Positions 16,449 through 25,968 of a stretch of 64,000 bases of DNA are shown here, piece after piece. Positions within the stretch are counted from its first letter, which is position 1; each line of letters starts with the position of its first letter. The stretch comes from Sphingomonadaceae bacterium (lineage in GTDB: Bacteria; Pseudomonadota; Alphaproteobacteria; Sphingomonadales; Sphingomonadaceae). The notes below the pieces were generated by a model. It was not told where the DNA came from. It made no database searches and worked only from the letters and a program-made list of their open reading frames with translations. The position numbers were made by a program, and so were the translations under genes. The stretch covers positions 62,001-126,000 of the forward strand of contig JACKKZ010000002.1 in the NCBI GenBank assembly GCA_024236195.1. The letters run 5' to 3'.

Positions 16449-17744
16449 TCAGTGGTGATTGGCATGGTGCAGCACGATCCCGCGCGTTTCGCGGGCCAGC
16501 AGCACAGCAACGCCAGTCACCACACAGCCTGCGATCACATAGGCCACCACAGGCCAGGTTGCATCATAGGCGCGATAGAGGCTGAGCGCGATCATCGGCG
16601 CGAGCGACCCGGCGAGGATCGAACTCGCCTGATAGGCGATCGATGCACCGGAGTAGCGCAACCTCGTTGGGAACAATTCGGCAATGAACGCCCCCTGCGG
16701 CGCATACATTGCGCCATGAGTAATCATGACGGAAGAAATCGCCAGCACCAGTGCAGCTTCGCTTCCCTTATCGAGCAGACCGAAGAAGAACAGGAAGCTC
16801 ACGCTCACCCCGATCACGCCGAACATATAGACCGGCTTGCGCCCGATGCGGTCTGACAGCCAGGCGAAGAAAGGCATGGTCAGGCATTCCAGCGCCGATC
16901 CGACCAGCACCGCATTGAGGATCAGGTCGCGGCTGCCACCCTTGATCTCGGTGAAATAGGTGATCGCGAAGATCGCTGCGACATAGTAGGACAGGTTCTC
17001 GCCAAAGCGCAGCCCCGCGCCCACCAGCAAGGCACGCGGGTTGCGGCGCACGACTTCTACCGCCGGATAGGCTTCAACTCCGGAAGCATCAGCCTCCTGC
17101 TCGAAAATGTGGCTCTCTTCCACCGCACGACGCAGCCAGTATCCGATCGCGACCAGCACAATCGAAGCAAGGAATGGCACGCGCCAGCCCCAGCTGAGAA
17201 ACTCATCTTCCGGCATCATCGCGGTCACCACTGCAAACACCCCGGCGGCAAGGAGATTGCCAGCCGGAGCGCCAACCTGCGGCCAGCTGGTCCAAAAACC
17301 GCGCTTGTCGGGGGGTGATGTCTCGGCAACCATCAGCACGGCACCGCCCCATTCTCCGCCGACTGCAAAGCCTTGCAGCAACCGCAACAGCGTGAGCAGG
17401 ATCGGCGCGAGCACGCCCACCTGCGCATAGGTGGGCAGCAGGCCGATGGCGGTGGTCGAAAGCCCCATTACCACCAGGCTTATCATCAGCAGCTTCTTGC
17501 GCCCGATCCTGTCACCGAAATGGCCAAAGATCACGCCGCCCAGCGGCCGCGCGACAAAGCCCAATGCGTAGGTGCTGAAGGCAAGCAGCGTCCCCACCAG
17601 CGGGTCCGACATGGGGAAGAACAGCTTGTTGAACACCAGCGCAGCAGCGACCCCGAAGATAAAGAAGTCGAACCATTCGATCATCGTCCCGATGATGCTG
17701 GCCCCAACGACCTTGCCCAGTTGCTGCGATGCGGATTGTTGCAT
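16449..17744 (-). CDS. MFS transporter (metabolite:H+ symporter type)
   Basis: A 431-residue protein with 12 predicted membrane segments. The opening (IGTMIEWFDFFIFGVAAALV), GGVIFGHFGDRIGRKKLL loop between helices 2 and 3, LQGFAVGGEWGGA in helix 4 and the repeated SDRIGRKPVYM loop are characteristic of the MHS branch (ShiA, ProP, KgtP-like), which takes up organic acids by proton symport. It is convergent with the dehydrogenase gene (10 bp apart) and precedes nothing but it follows the sulfatase on the same strand by 18 bp, so it may import the desulfated product. Confidence 0.9.
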   Translation of the reverse strand: MQQSASQQLGKVVGASIIGTMIEWFDFFIFGVAAALVFNKLFFPMSDPLVGTLLAFSTYALGFVARPLGGVIFGHFGDRIGRKKLLMISLVVMGLSTTAIGLLPTYAQVGVLAPILLTLLRLLQGFAVGGEWGGAVLMVAETSPPDKRGFWTSWPQVGAPAGNLLAAGVFAVVTAMMPEDEFLSWGWRVPFLASIVLVAIGYWLRRAVEESHIFEQEADASGVEAYPAVEVVRRNPRALLVGAGLRFGENLSYYVAAIFAITYFTEIKGGSRDLILNAVLVGSALECLTMPFFAWLSDRIGRKPVYMFGVIGVSVSFLFFFGLLDKGSEAALVLAISSVMITHGAMYAPQGAFIAELFPTRLRYSGASIAYQASSILAGSLAPMIALSLYRAYDATWPVVAYVIAGCVVTGVAVLLARETRGIVLHHANHH

Positions 17745-17761
17745 GTCTCAGTTACTCTCGA

Positions 17762-20071
17762 TCATTTCGCATCGGGCAAAGAAATGGTGAACTTGCCGAG
17801 CTTCCCGCCGCGTAAGGGGTAGCCAATCCCGCCCGCCATGGGGTAGGCGGCCACGGGAGAGCCGCGATCCCGCCCGAGGTCGAAGGTTTCATCAATAGTG
17901 AAATGATGAGGCGTCGAAGCAACCAATCGTCCACGCACCGGCTCCCCGCCATCGACGGACAGTGCCAGTTCTCCGCCACGGGCAAAGCCCTTGCCATCAT
18001 AGGCAAAGGCAACCGTCAGCCGATGTGCCCCCGGTGCAAGCGCCTGCGCGCCCCGGATCGACAAGGTCTGCAGATCGAACAGGCGATAGGTGAATACGGG
18101 AAATCCTTCGGCATCAATCCAAAGCGACCAACCCGCCGAGCTGCCGCCAACTGCGCCCACGACGCCTTGCACCTTGCTGCTTGTTTCAATCTCGGCAGCA
18201 ATGCTCCACGACCGGTTTGCCATGGCTGGCAAGGCGTCCTCGGGTACACCGCGAGTGCCGGGCAGGAAGGTCACCCTGCTCCGTCCACCACCCAGCGATG
18301 GCAAGCCGCTGCGCCCCACCACCTGTCCACCCAGCGGCAACACGTTGTTGCGTTTCGCTTCTTCCATGAACAGGCCTTCCATCGCGGCGAGGCGTTCAGG
18401 TTCCTTCGCGGCGAGATCGTTGGCCTGCACTGGATCACGGCCAAGATTGTAAAGGGTCCATCGATCTTCGGAGACGGGCCGGGCAAGGAAATTTGGGACC
18501 GTCCACGGCAAGCGTCCATGATCTGCCGCCGCGAACCAGCCATCGCGATAGATTGACCGGCTGCCGAACACCTCGAAATACTGGATGCGATGCTGTTCGG
18601 GTGCCTTGGCATCGGCAAAACTGTAGCGCAGGCTGGACCCGTCCAGCGGTGCCTGCTCCACCCCGTCCACCTGCTCTGGCAGTGCTAAGCCCAGCACATC
18701 GAGGATGGTGGGGACGATATCATTCACGTGGCCAAACTGACTGCGGCGGCCACCGGCCATGTCGCTCGCTATTCCGTCTGGCCAGCTAACCACCAGCGGG
18801 TTGCGTACCGCGCCCAGCCAGGCAGGCATGGTCTTGCCCCACTGGAACGGGGCGTTGCTGGCCCAGGCCCAGCCGGAATTGACGTGGGTATAGGCGCGCG
18901 CTGTGCCCAGATCGCCAATCCGCGCCAGCCGCCCGGCGGAATCCTGCGGCAGCCCGATCAGCGGAGCCATGTAGTTCAGGCTGCCTTCCAGCCCGCCCTC
19001 CAGGCTCGCCCCATTGTCTCCCACGACGTAGAAGATCAGCGTATTATCGAATTCGCCGCTCGCGCGCAGGCTATCGAGCAAGCGCCCCACCTGCGCATCG
19101 GTATGCGCCATGAACGCTGCGTAGCCTTCCATCGCACGCGAGGCGAAGCGCTGTTCTTCCGGCGAAAGTGAATCCCAGGCAGGAATTTCCTCCGGACGTG
19201 GAGGGAGCACAGCACCCTTGGGGAACAGTCCCATCGCCTTTTGCCGGGCAAATGTCTGTTCGCGCAGTCTGTCCCACCCCTGGTCGAACTGGCCGCGATA
19301 TTTGTCGATCCACTGCTGCGGCACCTGGATCGGCGCGTGGATCGCGCCCGGTGCGAAATAGAGCAGGAAGGGATGATCGGGGCGCAGCGCCTTCTGTTCC
19401 TGCATCCAGGCGATGGAGCGGTCAGCAAGGTCCTCCGTCAGGTGATAGTCCTCACCGTCTGGCCGGTCGACTGGGACCGTCCCTTCATACAGCGTCGGTT
19501 CGAACTGGTCGGTCTCGCCACCCTGAAACCCGTAGAAATAATCAAACCCGTCGCCCGTGGGCCAGCGATCGAAGGGGCCTGCCTGCGAACTTTCCCAAGG
19601 CGGGGTCTGGTGCCACTTGCCAAAGGCGGCCGTGGCATAGCCCTGCAAATGCAGTAGTTGCGCGATCGAGGCCGTATCCGCACTGCGCACCCCGGAATAG
19701 CCGGGGCGGCTGTCTGCCGAGTTCATCACCGCGCCGATCCCCGCGCGGTGTGGATTGCGCCCCGTCAGCAGCGAGGCGCGAGTGGGTGAGCATATCCCGG
19801 TGGTGTGGAATCGCGTATAGCTGAGCCCCTGCCGGGCCAGCGCATCAAGATTTGGCGTGGCAACCGGACCGCCGAAGGTCGAAGTTGTACCAAACCCGAC
19901 GTCGTCGAGCAGGATGATGATCACATTGGGCGCATTGGCCGGGGCCTGCCGGATGAATTCTGGAGGTGGCTCGGCTGCTTGCGCGAAGAGTGCCCCATTG
20001 GCTGACACCATCACCCCGAATGCGACCGTCGCTGCCAGCATGTTCGCTGCCCTGTGGCCAAACCCAGCCAT
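17762..20071 (-). CDS. Secreted arylsulfatase-type sulfatase
   Basis: A 769-residue type I sulfatase with an N-terminal signal sequence (about 1-33). The metal site is in IIILLDDVGFGTTSTFG (Asp56, Asp57), and the formylglycine motif is Cys94-Ser-Pro-Thr-Arg98 in GICSPTRASLLTGRNPHR. Later metal/substrate segments are present (YVVGDNGASLEGGLEGSLNY). The active form requires modification of Cys94 to formylglycine. It would release sulfate from a sulfate ester in the periplasm. The extra C-terminal beta-domain (from about residue 600) resembles that of AtsA-type enzymes. It lies between a TonB receptor and an MFS permease. The substrate is unknown; a steroid or aryl sulfate is a reasonable guess. 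Confidence 0.92.
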   Translation of the reverse strand: MAGFGHRAANMLAATVAFGVMVSANGALFAQAAEPPPEFIRQAPANAPNVIIILLDDVGFGTTSTFGGPVATPNLDALARQGLSYTRFHTTGICSPTRASLLTGRNPHRAGIGAVMNSADSRPGYSGVRSADTASIAQLLHLQGYATAAFGKWHQTPPWESSQAGPFDRWPTGDGFDYFYGFQGGETDQFEPTLYEGTVPVDRPDGEDYHLTEDLADRSIAWMQEQKALRPDHPFLLYFAPGAIHAPIQVPQQWIDKYRGQFDQGWDRLREQTFARQKAMGLFPKGAVLPPRPEEIPAWDSLSPEEQRFASRAMEGYAAFMAHTDAQVGRLLDSLRASGEFDNTLIFYVVGDNGASLEGGLEGSLNYMAPLIGLPQDSAGRLARIGDLGTARAYTHVNSGWAWASNAPFQWGKTMPAWLGAVRNPLVVSWPDGIASDMAGGRRSQFGHVNDIVPTILDVLGLALPEQVDGVEQAPLDGSSLRYSFADAKAPEQHRIQYFEVFGSRSIYRDGWFAAADHGRLPWTVPNFLARPVSEDRWTLYNLGRDPVQANDLAAKEPERLAAMEGLFMEEAKRNNVLPLGGQVVGRSGLPSLGGGRSRVTFLPGTRGVPEDALPAMANRSWSIAAEIETSSKVQGVVGAVGGSSAGWSLWIDAEGFPVFTYRLFDLQTLSIRGAQALAPGAHRLTVAFAYDGKGFARGGELALSVDGGEPVRGRLVASTPHHFTIDETFDLGRDRGSPVAAYPMAGGIGYPLRGGKLGKFTISLPDAK

Positions 20072-20096
20072 GTTATCTCCTGCCGAAGAAATGGAA

Positions 20097-20130
20097 CGGG
20101 CCGCCAGTTCCCGTTGGAGCTGACGGCCCG
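20097..20130 (-). terminator. Hairpin between TonB receptor and sulfatase genes
   Basis: CGGGCCGCCAG and CTGACGGCCCG form an 11-bp stem with one mismatch, about 30 bases after the receptor's stop on the minus strand. A short T-rich run follows (CATTT). It may partly terminate receptor transcription or stabilise its mRNA before the sulfatase gene. Confidence 0.5.
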
Positions 20131-20158
20131 AAACCCAATTTGCTTTGTCAGCCGAGGC

Positions 20159-22639
20159 TTAGAAGCGATAGGCTGCCGTTACGCCGAATTCACGCGGATT
20201 CATGACGTTGACCGTGCGATAGCCCGAGTCATAGACACCACCACCCACTGCAGCGAGCAAACTCGGGTACTGCCCCGTTCCCAGCGAGATATTCGTGATC
20301 TTCTGCTGGTTGAACAGATTGCGGGCAAACACACTGACTTCCCACTTGTCGTCCGGACCGCGAACACCTGCGAACATATTGAGCAACTGGCGACCGTCGT
20401 AGTCGAAATTCTTCTGCTCCGAGAAGAAACCCGGACGATGCGTAAGCAGCGCACTCACAAAGGGTGTGTAATCCCCCATCGGGAAGCGCACTTCGGTGTT
20501 CATGCTCATGCTGAAGTCCGGCACTTCTGACAGGCGGCCATTGGAGATGCAGTAGCTGACGTTGGGCGCATTGGCTGTAGCGTCATATCCCTGCACAACG
20601 GGTGTACCGTTCTGGTTGGGCACGCCCGAGCCGTCAAAGTCGTTACAGGGCAGCGCAGCGTTGGAATAGCGGCCCTTTGTATAGGATGCCGAGAAGTTGA
20701 AATCCCAGTTATCCGTAATCCGACCGTTCAGCTGCGTTTCGATACCCTTGATGTCGGCATCGCCATTATAGTTGAACGAGAGGAAGCCCGATCCGCTGCC
20801 ATTGAGCGCAGGGTCAGTATTCCAGAAGATCAAGTCAAAGCGGCTGAGATAGCCATTGAACTTCTGGTAGAAGGCCGAGAAGCCATAGTTCAGCCTGCCA
20901 TCGAGGGCTTTGCCCTTCACACCAACTTCGAAGGAATTGGTGCGCTCCGTTGTCGTACGGACCAGATCGTCAGTGATCCCGACCGGGAGCGACACACCCG
21001 TCGAAGGCACACGGAAGGAGTTCCCGTAGGCCGCATAGACGGTCATGTCCGGGTTGACATCATACGAGATGCTCGCACCGCCGCTCCAGAGGTTGAGATG
21101 GGTGTCCTGCAGGTTTGCAGGAATAACTTCCCGGGCAGGCACCACGCCAGTCAGCAGGCCATCGAGCGCGAGCTGTGTCTGCTGGGTCTTACGAACCAGC
21201 GAATAGCGAATGCCGCCTTCGATCCGCAGCGGACCGGAAACATAACGAGCATTTACGTTGAACGAAGTAGTCTCCACCCGGATCGGCACAACCACTTCAA
21301 CGGCCAGTGGTGCCCGGTTCGGGAATGTAATGAACGAGCCGCCCGGACCGAACGGCGCAAGTACGAACCCGTTGGGGTCCGTATTATAGACGAACAGGTC
21401 GCTATCGATATTATTGAGCGCCCGGCCCTTCTGATTGGAATGGAAGATGCCCAGACCCCAGCCGAAACCTTCGGTATTGTTCGAGGTGAGGCGCAATTCC
21501 TGCGTATCGACCGGATAGGTGACATCAACAAAGCTGTTGTCGATGATGCCCACCAGTGCATTGCCCAGGTCTTCATCACGATTGGTGATGATCCGCGAGC
21601 GCTGATGCGCGCCAACGAAGGACAGGGTTGCGAAATCGAGATCCCAGTCGAAGGCCAGATTCCACAGGTGGGTCTTGTTGTTGACCTGATAAACCCCGTC
21701 TGTGACCGCGCTGTAATCACCCGCAGTCAGCGGCGGCCCCGACTGGACCGTGGTATCCACAGCGAAAGGACCTCCACCAAAAGCCGGTGGGACGAAGAAC
21801 GAAGGAGTGCCGAACACTTCGGCATAGATGGTCTGCGGGTTGTTGCCCGTGCCAACCACCTGCGTGAACTGGTTGTTACGCGCATTGGTGTACTGGTAGG
21901 TCAGGTAAGCGGTGAAGCTGTCATCCGGCTGGAAACCCAGCGTCACGCGACCGCTTTCCGTACGGCCGCGCGAATATTCGCCACCGCGGGTGATGTTGCG
22001 CACGTGGTTGATGCGATTGCCATCAACGAGGCCGGCCACGCGCACGGCGAACATGTCGCCCATGGGCATGGATACTGCGCCTTGCAGGTTATAGCCATGG
22101 CGGTCGGTCAGCGAACCTTGAATATATCCGTCCACTTCGCCGAAATCAGGGCGGCGTGTGCCGATCAGGATCGCACCGGCAGGAGCCGTCTGGCCGCGCA
22201 GCTGGCCCTGCGGGCCGCGCAGCACTTCGACCTGCGCGATATCATAGATCGCGGTGTAAACGGTCTGCGCATCGGCGGGAATTTCGTTGTAATAGACCTG
22301 CACTGCCGGAGCCGTACCCTGATCGGGGTCGAAGGACTGGCCGCGCAGCGAGGTGGTGTTGTTACGGCCACCATTGTTGGTCAGTTCGAGGCCCGGAGCG
22401 AGCTGCGAAATGTCCTTCACATCGAAAATCTTCAACTTTTCGATATCTTCGCCAGTGGCAACGTCGACCGTCATCGGAACTTGCTGCAAATCGCGCGCGT
22501 CGCGCGTCGCAGTCACCACGATCTGGCCGCGTGTATTATCTTCCTCGTCAGCCGTCTGGGCGAAGGCCAGTTGCGGCACAGCCAGCATCGAAACGCCGCA
22601 GCAAAGCGCTGCAGTGCGTGAAAGCGCGATTTTCTTCAT
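20159..22639 (-). CDS. TonB-dependent outer-membrane receptor
   Basis: An 826-residue receptor. It has a signal peptide (about 1-27, ending AFA), a TonB-box-like GQIVVTATRD at 38-47, a plug domain (VPMTVDVATGEDIEKLKIFD, QVEVLRGPQGQLRGQTAPAG) and a beta-barrel ending in the outer-membrane signature Phe (GVTAAYRF). Sphingomonads use such receptors for large or hydrophobic organic substrates. A sulfatase and MFS permease follow on the same strand, and an oxygenase pair precedes it, so it probably admits the substrate of this group. The ligand cannot be inferred from sequence. Confidence 0.93.
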   Translation of the reverse strand: MKKIALSRTAALCCGVSMLAVPQLAFAQTADEEDNTRGQIVVTATRDARDLQQVPMTVDVATGEDIEKLKIFDVKDISQLAPGLELTNNGGRNNTTSLRGQSFDPDQGTAPAVQVYYNEIPADAQTVYTAIYDIAQVEVLRGPQGQLRGQTAPAGAILIGTRRPDFGEVDGYIQGSLTDRHGYNLQGAVSMPMGDMFAVRVAGLVDGNRINHVRNITRGGEYSRGRTESGRVTLGFQPDDSFTAYLTYQYTNARNNQFTQVVGTGNNPQTIYAEVFGTPSFFVPPAFGGGPFAVDTTVQSGPPLTAGDYSAVTDGVYQVNNKTHLWNLAFDWDLDFATLSFVGAHQRSRIITNRDEDLGNALVGIIDNSFVDVTYPVDTQELRLTSNNTEGFGWGLGIFHSNQKGRALNNIDSDLFVYNTDPNGFVLAPFGPGGSFITFPNRAPLAVEVVVPIRVETTSFNVNARYVSGPLRIEGGIRYSLVRKTQQTQLALDGLLTGVVPAREVIPANLQDTHLNLWSGGASISYDVNPDMTVYAAYGNSFRVPSTGVSLPVGITDDLVRTTTERTNSFEVGVKGKALDGRLNYGFSAFYQKFNGYLSRFDLIFWNTDPALNGSGSGFLSFNYNGDADIKGIETQLNGRITDNWDFNFSASYTKGRYSNAALPCNDFDGSGVPNQNGTPVVQGYDATANAPNVSYCISNGRLSEVPDFSMSMNTEVRFPMGDYTPFVSALLTHRPGFFSEQKNFDYDGRQLLNMFAGVRGPDDKWEVSVFARNLFNQQKITNISLGTGQYPSLLAAVGGGVYDSGYRTVNVMNPREFGVTAAYRF

Positions 22640-22673
22640 ATATTCCCTCCCAAAAACTTCTTGAATAAATCAA

Positions 22674-22973
22674 TCAGGCTGCTTGCAGGTTGAGCGGCGA
22701 GACCGGCGCATCCTGCGGGTATTCTACCGGGGTGCCAAAATCATATGCAGCCACCAGCGTCTTGATGAATTGCGGATCGCGCACTGGATCGCTTGGCATC
22801 TCAAAACTGATCCCGCGGGCGCGCAAATCCTTGATAAAGGTCTCGAACACCTGATCATATGTCAGGTCATCCGTGCCATCCATGTTCTTCTTGAGTTCGG
22901 CAAAATCCTCGAACACTTCAGCCGACCAGTGGACCAGGAAACGCAATTCGTCGGTGCGATGCTGCGCAATCAC
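22674..22973 (-). CDS. Hypothetical protein coupled to oxygenase
   Basis: A 99-residue soluble, acidic protein containing DELRFLVHWSAEVFEDFAEL and FIKDLRARGISFEMPSDPVR. The GTG at 22973 overlaps the upstream TGA (GTGA); starting at the TTG at 22997 would overlap by 28 bases and is less likely. I do not recognise the family. Tight coupling with the dioxygenase-like gene suggests a partner protein, but no redox or metal motif is visible. The TonB receptor gene follows after about 35 bp. Confidence 0.55.
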   Translation of the reverse strand: MIAQHRTDELRFLVHWSAEVFEDFAELKKNMDGTDDLTYDQVFETFIKDLRARGISFEMPSDPVRDPQFIKTLVAAYDFGTPVEYPQDAPVSPLNLQAA

Positions 22974-23755
22974 CTGTCGCCAGTCTTGAGCAGCCAATTG
23001 TCCTTGTCCGACGGGTCACCGGTGAAAACCGTATCGAAAGCCAGCCCTGCCGGACGCTGCTGGTCCAGCGGGCCATTGGCTTCACCGCGGTGCATCATCA
23101 TTTCGTTCTGGACAACGACGCCGCGATTATAGATCGGCGGTTGCAGCCGCCCTGGAGCCTTTGCCGGCCCTTCCGGCCAATAGGTGAAGCCACTGCCAGG
23201 GTCATGGCTGAACCAGGTAATGACCTGCGCCATTTTGATCAGGTAGTCCGTAAACAGGCCGGATTTACCCATCACTGCACACAGCCAGGTCGGCGAATTT
23301 TCGTAGCGCACACCGCGGAAACTGGGCGAATCGAGGTGTCCGGGATCCATATTTCCACACGGGCCATTCACATTGAACAGCATCATCTGCGGCTTGGCGT
23401 ATTGCGCCCCCCAATAGGACTTCGCATGCTCAAGGAACTGCGCATTGTAGAAACAGTCATGGATTTCGGGATAGAGTGCGGCCGAATAATTGGCATAGAA
23501 ACCCCGGAAAGTTGGGGTCAGGAACATGTCCAGTGTGGGCGTAAAGCCTTCCGGGAAATTCCCTGAGAGCGTCGCAATCAGCTCTTCCGCATTGGCGAAA
23601 TGCTGGGCAATGATCAGTTTCCACGGACCTTCACTGCGCACAACATCGAGCAACCGCGCAAGCTGATCATCCGTATATACATCCTGAAGAACCCGCGGCG
23701 GAGCAACCGGCCGCAGGATATCTGAAAGATGGGCACGCGATTCGAGGTCGGTCAT
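22970..23755 (-). CDS. Putative Fe(II)/2-oxoglutarate-type dioxygenase
   Basis: A 261-residue protein beginning MTDLESRAHLSDILRPVAPP. It carries a His-x-Asp pair (GHLDSPSFRG, His140 and Asp142) and a distal histidine (NEMMMHRGEANG, His222), the spacing of the facial triad in phytanoyl-type non-haem iron oxygenases; GLAFDTVF follows. It would hydroxylate a substrate using 2-oxoglutarate and O2. The family call comes from the motif alone. The ATG at 23755 follows a GGGAGA ribosome-binding site. It shares an upstream gap with the first BVMO gene that contains two possible TetR operators. Confidence 0.5.
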   Translation of the reverse strand: MTDLESRAHLSDILRPVAPPRVLQDVYTDDQLARLLDVVRSEGPWKLIIAQHFANAEELIATLSGNFPEGFTPTLDMFLTPTFRGFYANYSAALYPEIHDCFYNAQFLEHAKSYWGAQYAKPQMMLFNVNGPCGNMDPGHLDSPSFRGVRYENSPTWLCAVMGKSGLFTDYLIKMAQVITWFSHDPGSGFTYWPEGPAKAPGRLQPPIYNRGVVVQNEMMMHRGEANGPLDQQRPAGLAFDTVFTGDPSDKDNWLLKTGDR

Positions 23756-23802
23756 ATTCTCTCCCAACTGACGCAAGTTGGCGTTTTCGCCCTGGCTGCA
23801 GC

Positions 23803-23819
23803 AAGTTAGTTTGGACTTA
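23803..23819. promoter_or_regulatory. Candidate TetR operator E
   Basis: AAGTTAGTTTGGACTTA matches the reverse complement of the operator A core (AAGTAAGTAGTCACTTA) at 12 of 17 positions and keeps both half-site ends. It lies 48 bases upstream of the oxygenase gene. It is the weakest of the five sites. Confidence 0.35.
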
Positions 23820-23986
23820 CCATCAGCAATCTGCGTCGGTCAATCTTTCAAGTGATCAACATGGCCGCAAATACGCATTTATGCAATGATGTTGCACTCA
23901 AGCATCACAATCCGCAGTTACCTGAACTCAACTATCCGAGAATCGTAAATCGGTAGAGGGCAATTGCCAGATGCTCCCCAAGTATG

Positions 23987-24003
23987 TAAGTGGGCGCTAA
24001 CTT
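23987..24003. promoter_or_regulatory. Candidate TetR operator D
   Basis: TAAGTGGGCGCTAACTT matches operator A (TAAGTGACTACTTACTT) at 12 of 17 positions, with both outer half-sites kept. It ends 13 bases before the first BVMO's ATG, overlapping the likely transcription start, where a repressor would block initiation. Confidence 0.45.
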
Positions 24004-24016
24004 GAAGGGAGAAGCG

Positions 24017-25951
24017 ATGACTGACCTGATGAGCGACGCCGCCGGTGCGGCGCGCGGATTGCCGATGGCTGACAGCCCGGAACTGGACCGCGCACTGACA
24101 GAAGCCAACCTGCACACCATGCTGGCAAGCTATACCTACCTGTCGCAGGATTCGGACCTGCTGGAGCGCTTCGCCCCTTTCATCCGCCCCGCCTTTTCGA
24201 TGGACCCGGTCGAAATCCCCGCCGAACTCGCGCAGGAACTGCGGGTGAAACTGAAAGCTCTGCTGACCACCGGTGAAGGCATTGCAGCTGGCGCGCCTTC
24301 CGATGCGCTCGTCCAGCGGATCATGACGGTAACCGCCGGCGAAGAAGTTGCCGACGAATTCCTCGAACTGGTTTACGACCAGTGTGGCTTCAAGCCCTGG
24401 GTTGATCGGTCGAAGCAGGCTGGTCGTGCCCGGCCCCCGGCAGGTTTCAAGGTGCTGGTGATCGGCGCCGGGATGACCGGCATGGCTGCGGCAGTGAAGC
24501 TGGCCGAGGCCGGTTATGACTATGTCGTTATCGAGAAGAACCCCGAAGTTGGCGGCACCTGGTGGGAAAACCGCTATCCGGGTGTTGGCGTGGATACGCC
24601 AAGCCATTTCTACAGCTTCAGCTGGAAGATCTGGACTCAGTGGAACCATTACCACCCGCATGGCCATGACATGCAGGATTATATGGTCGAAGCCGCCGAT
24701 GAGGCCGGTATCCGTGATCATATCCGCTTCAACACCATGGTTGAGTCGCTGGTCTATGATGATGCAACGGGACGCTGGACTGTCACCATCCGCAACAGTG
24801 ATGGGACCAGCGAGGAAATCGTCGCCAATGCCGTGATCAACGGCCATGGCCCGGTCAACCGTTACCAATGGCCCGATATCGAAGGGCTGCAAGACTTTTC
24901 GGGCAGGGTTGTGCACACCGCTGCCTGGCCTGACGATCTCGACGTAACCGGCAAGCGCGTGGCGGTGATCGGGACTGGTGCCAGTGCTGCCCAGCTGGTC
25001 GGCGCGATTGCTCCGCTGGTTGCCGACATGACCCAGTACCAGCGCACCAAACACTGGGTGATCTTCAATCCTGAAATCGCCAATGAAGTGAGCGAAGGGA
25101 TGAAGTGGGCGCTGGCCCATATCCCGACCTTCAAGGAATGGTTCCGTTTCCGCGTCTATTGGTCAGCCGCTGACGGGCTGTTCGAGAATGTGCTGCAGGA
25201 CCCGGCATGGGCAGGCAATCCGATTGCCGTTTCACAGTCGAACGAGTTCACCCGGCTTTATGCGCTGAGCTATATGCAGCAGAAATTCGCTGACCGGCCC
25301 GATCTGATGGAGAAGCTGACCCCGGATTTCCCGATTTTCTCCAAGCGGATCATTCTCGACAATGGCTGGTATGACGGGCTGTTGCAGCCCAATGTCCACC
25401 TTGAGGACAAGGGCATCGCGCGGATCCTGCCGAACGGCGTGGAGAGCAAGGACGGCAATATCTACGAATGCGACATCATCGTCTGCGCCACCGGATTCAA
25501 CGTGTCCAAGATGATCGGCAACCTGACCGTGAAGGGGATTGGCGGCCGCGATCTGGGCGAGGAATGGGGCGAGGAAGATCCGCGTACCTATCTCGGCATG
25601 GTGATGCCCGGTTACCCGAACCTCTTCTGGACGGTGGGTGCCAACAGCGCGCCTAACCACGCAGCAGGTCAGAACCTCATCTCCGAATGCCAGGTCAACT
25701 GGATCATCGAAGCGCTCGACCGGATGGTCGAGAATGATGCCAAGGCGTTCGAGATCAGGCAGGATGTTTTCGAGGCCTGGAACACCAAGGTGCAGGAACG
25801 AATGCCACAGATGATCTGGTCACATCCGGGCGCAAACAGCTACTACAACAATTCCAAAGGGCGCGTATTCCTCTCATGGCCCTGGCGACTGGTCGATTTC
25901 TTCAATGAGACCCGGAGTCCGGTAGAGGGCACCTACACGCTGCATAAGTAG
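24017..25951 (+). CDS. Baeyer-Villiger monooxygenase, N-terminally extended (HAPMO-like)
   Basis: A 644-residue class B flavoprotein. An N-terminal extension of about 140 residues precedes the FAD-binding GAGMTG (150-155). The type I BVMO fingerprint FSGRVVHTAAWP lies at 294-305, and the NADPH-binding GTGASAAQ follows. The extension and length match 4-hydroxyacetophenone-monooxygenase-like enzymes. It would insert oxygen next to a ketone carbonyl to form an ester or lactone using NADPH and O2. The ATG at 24017 follows GGGAGAAG. A second paralogue lies at 30788-32728. A steroid ketone is a plausible substrate because of the surrounding genes; not demonstrated. Confidence 0.9.
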   Translation: MTDLMSDAAGAARGLPMADSPELDRALTEANLHTMLASYTYLSQDSDLLERFAPFIRPAFSMDPVEIPAELAQELRVKLKALLTTGEGIAAGAPSDALVQRIMTVTAGEEVADEFLELVYDQCGFKPWVDRSKQAGRARPPAGFKVLVIGAGMTGMAAAVKLAEAGYDYVVIEKNPEVGGTWWENRYPGVGVDTPSHFYSFSWKIWTQWNHYHPHGHDMQDYMVEAADEAGIRDHIRFNTMVESLVYDDATGRWTVTIRNSDGTSEEIVANAVINGHGPVNRYQWPDIEGLQDFSGRVVHTAAWPDDLDVTGKRVAVIGTGASAAQLVGAIAPLVADMTQYQRTKHWVIFNPEIANEVSEGMKWALAHIPTFKEWFRFRVYWSAADGLFENVLQDPAWAGNPIAVSQSNEFTRLYALSYMQQKFADRPDLMEKLTPDFPIFSKRIILDNGWYDGLLQPNVHLEDKGIARILPNGVESKDGNIYECDIIVCATGFNVSKMIGNLTVKGIGGRDLGEEWGEEDPRTYLGMVMPGYPNLFWTVGANSAPNHAAGQNLISECQVNWIIEALDRMVENDAKAFEIRQDVFEAWNTKVQERMPQMIWSHPGANSYYNNSKGRVFLSWPWRLVDFFNETRSPVEGTYTLHK

Positions 25952-25968
25952 GCGGTCCGGGCGGCAGC

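Noticed and set aside
21098..22621. A 507-codon plus-strand frame through the TonB receptor.
   Set aside because: It is the antisense of the receptor gene, which has signal peptide, plug and barrel signatures.
23918..25120. A 400-codon minus-strand frame through the first BVMO.
   Set aside because: The BVMO on the other strand carries all cofactor motifs; the antisense product does not.
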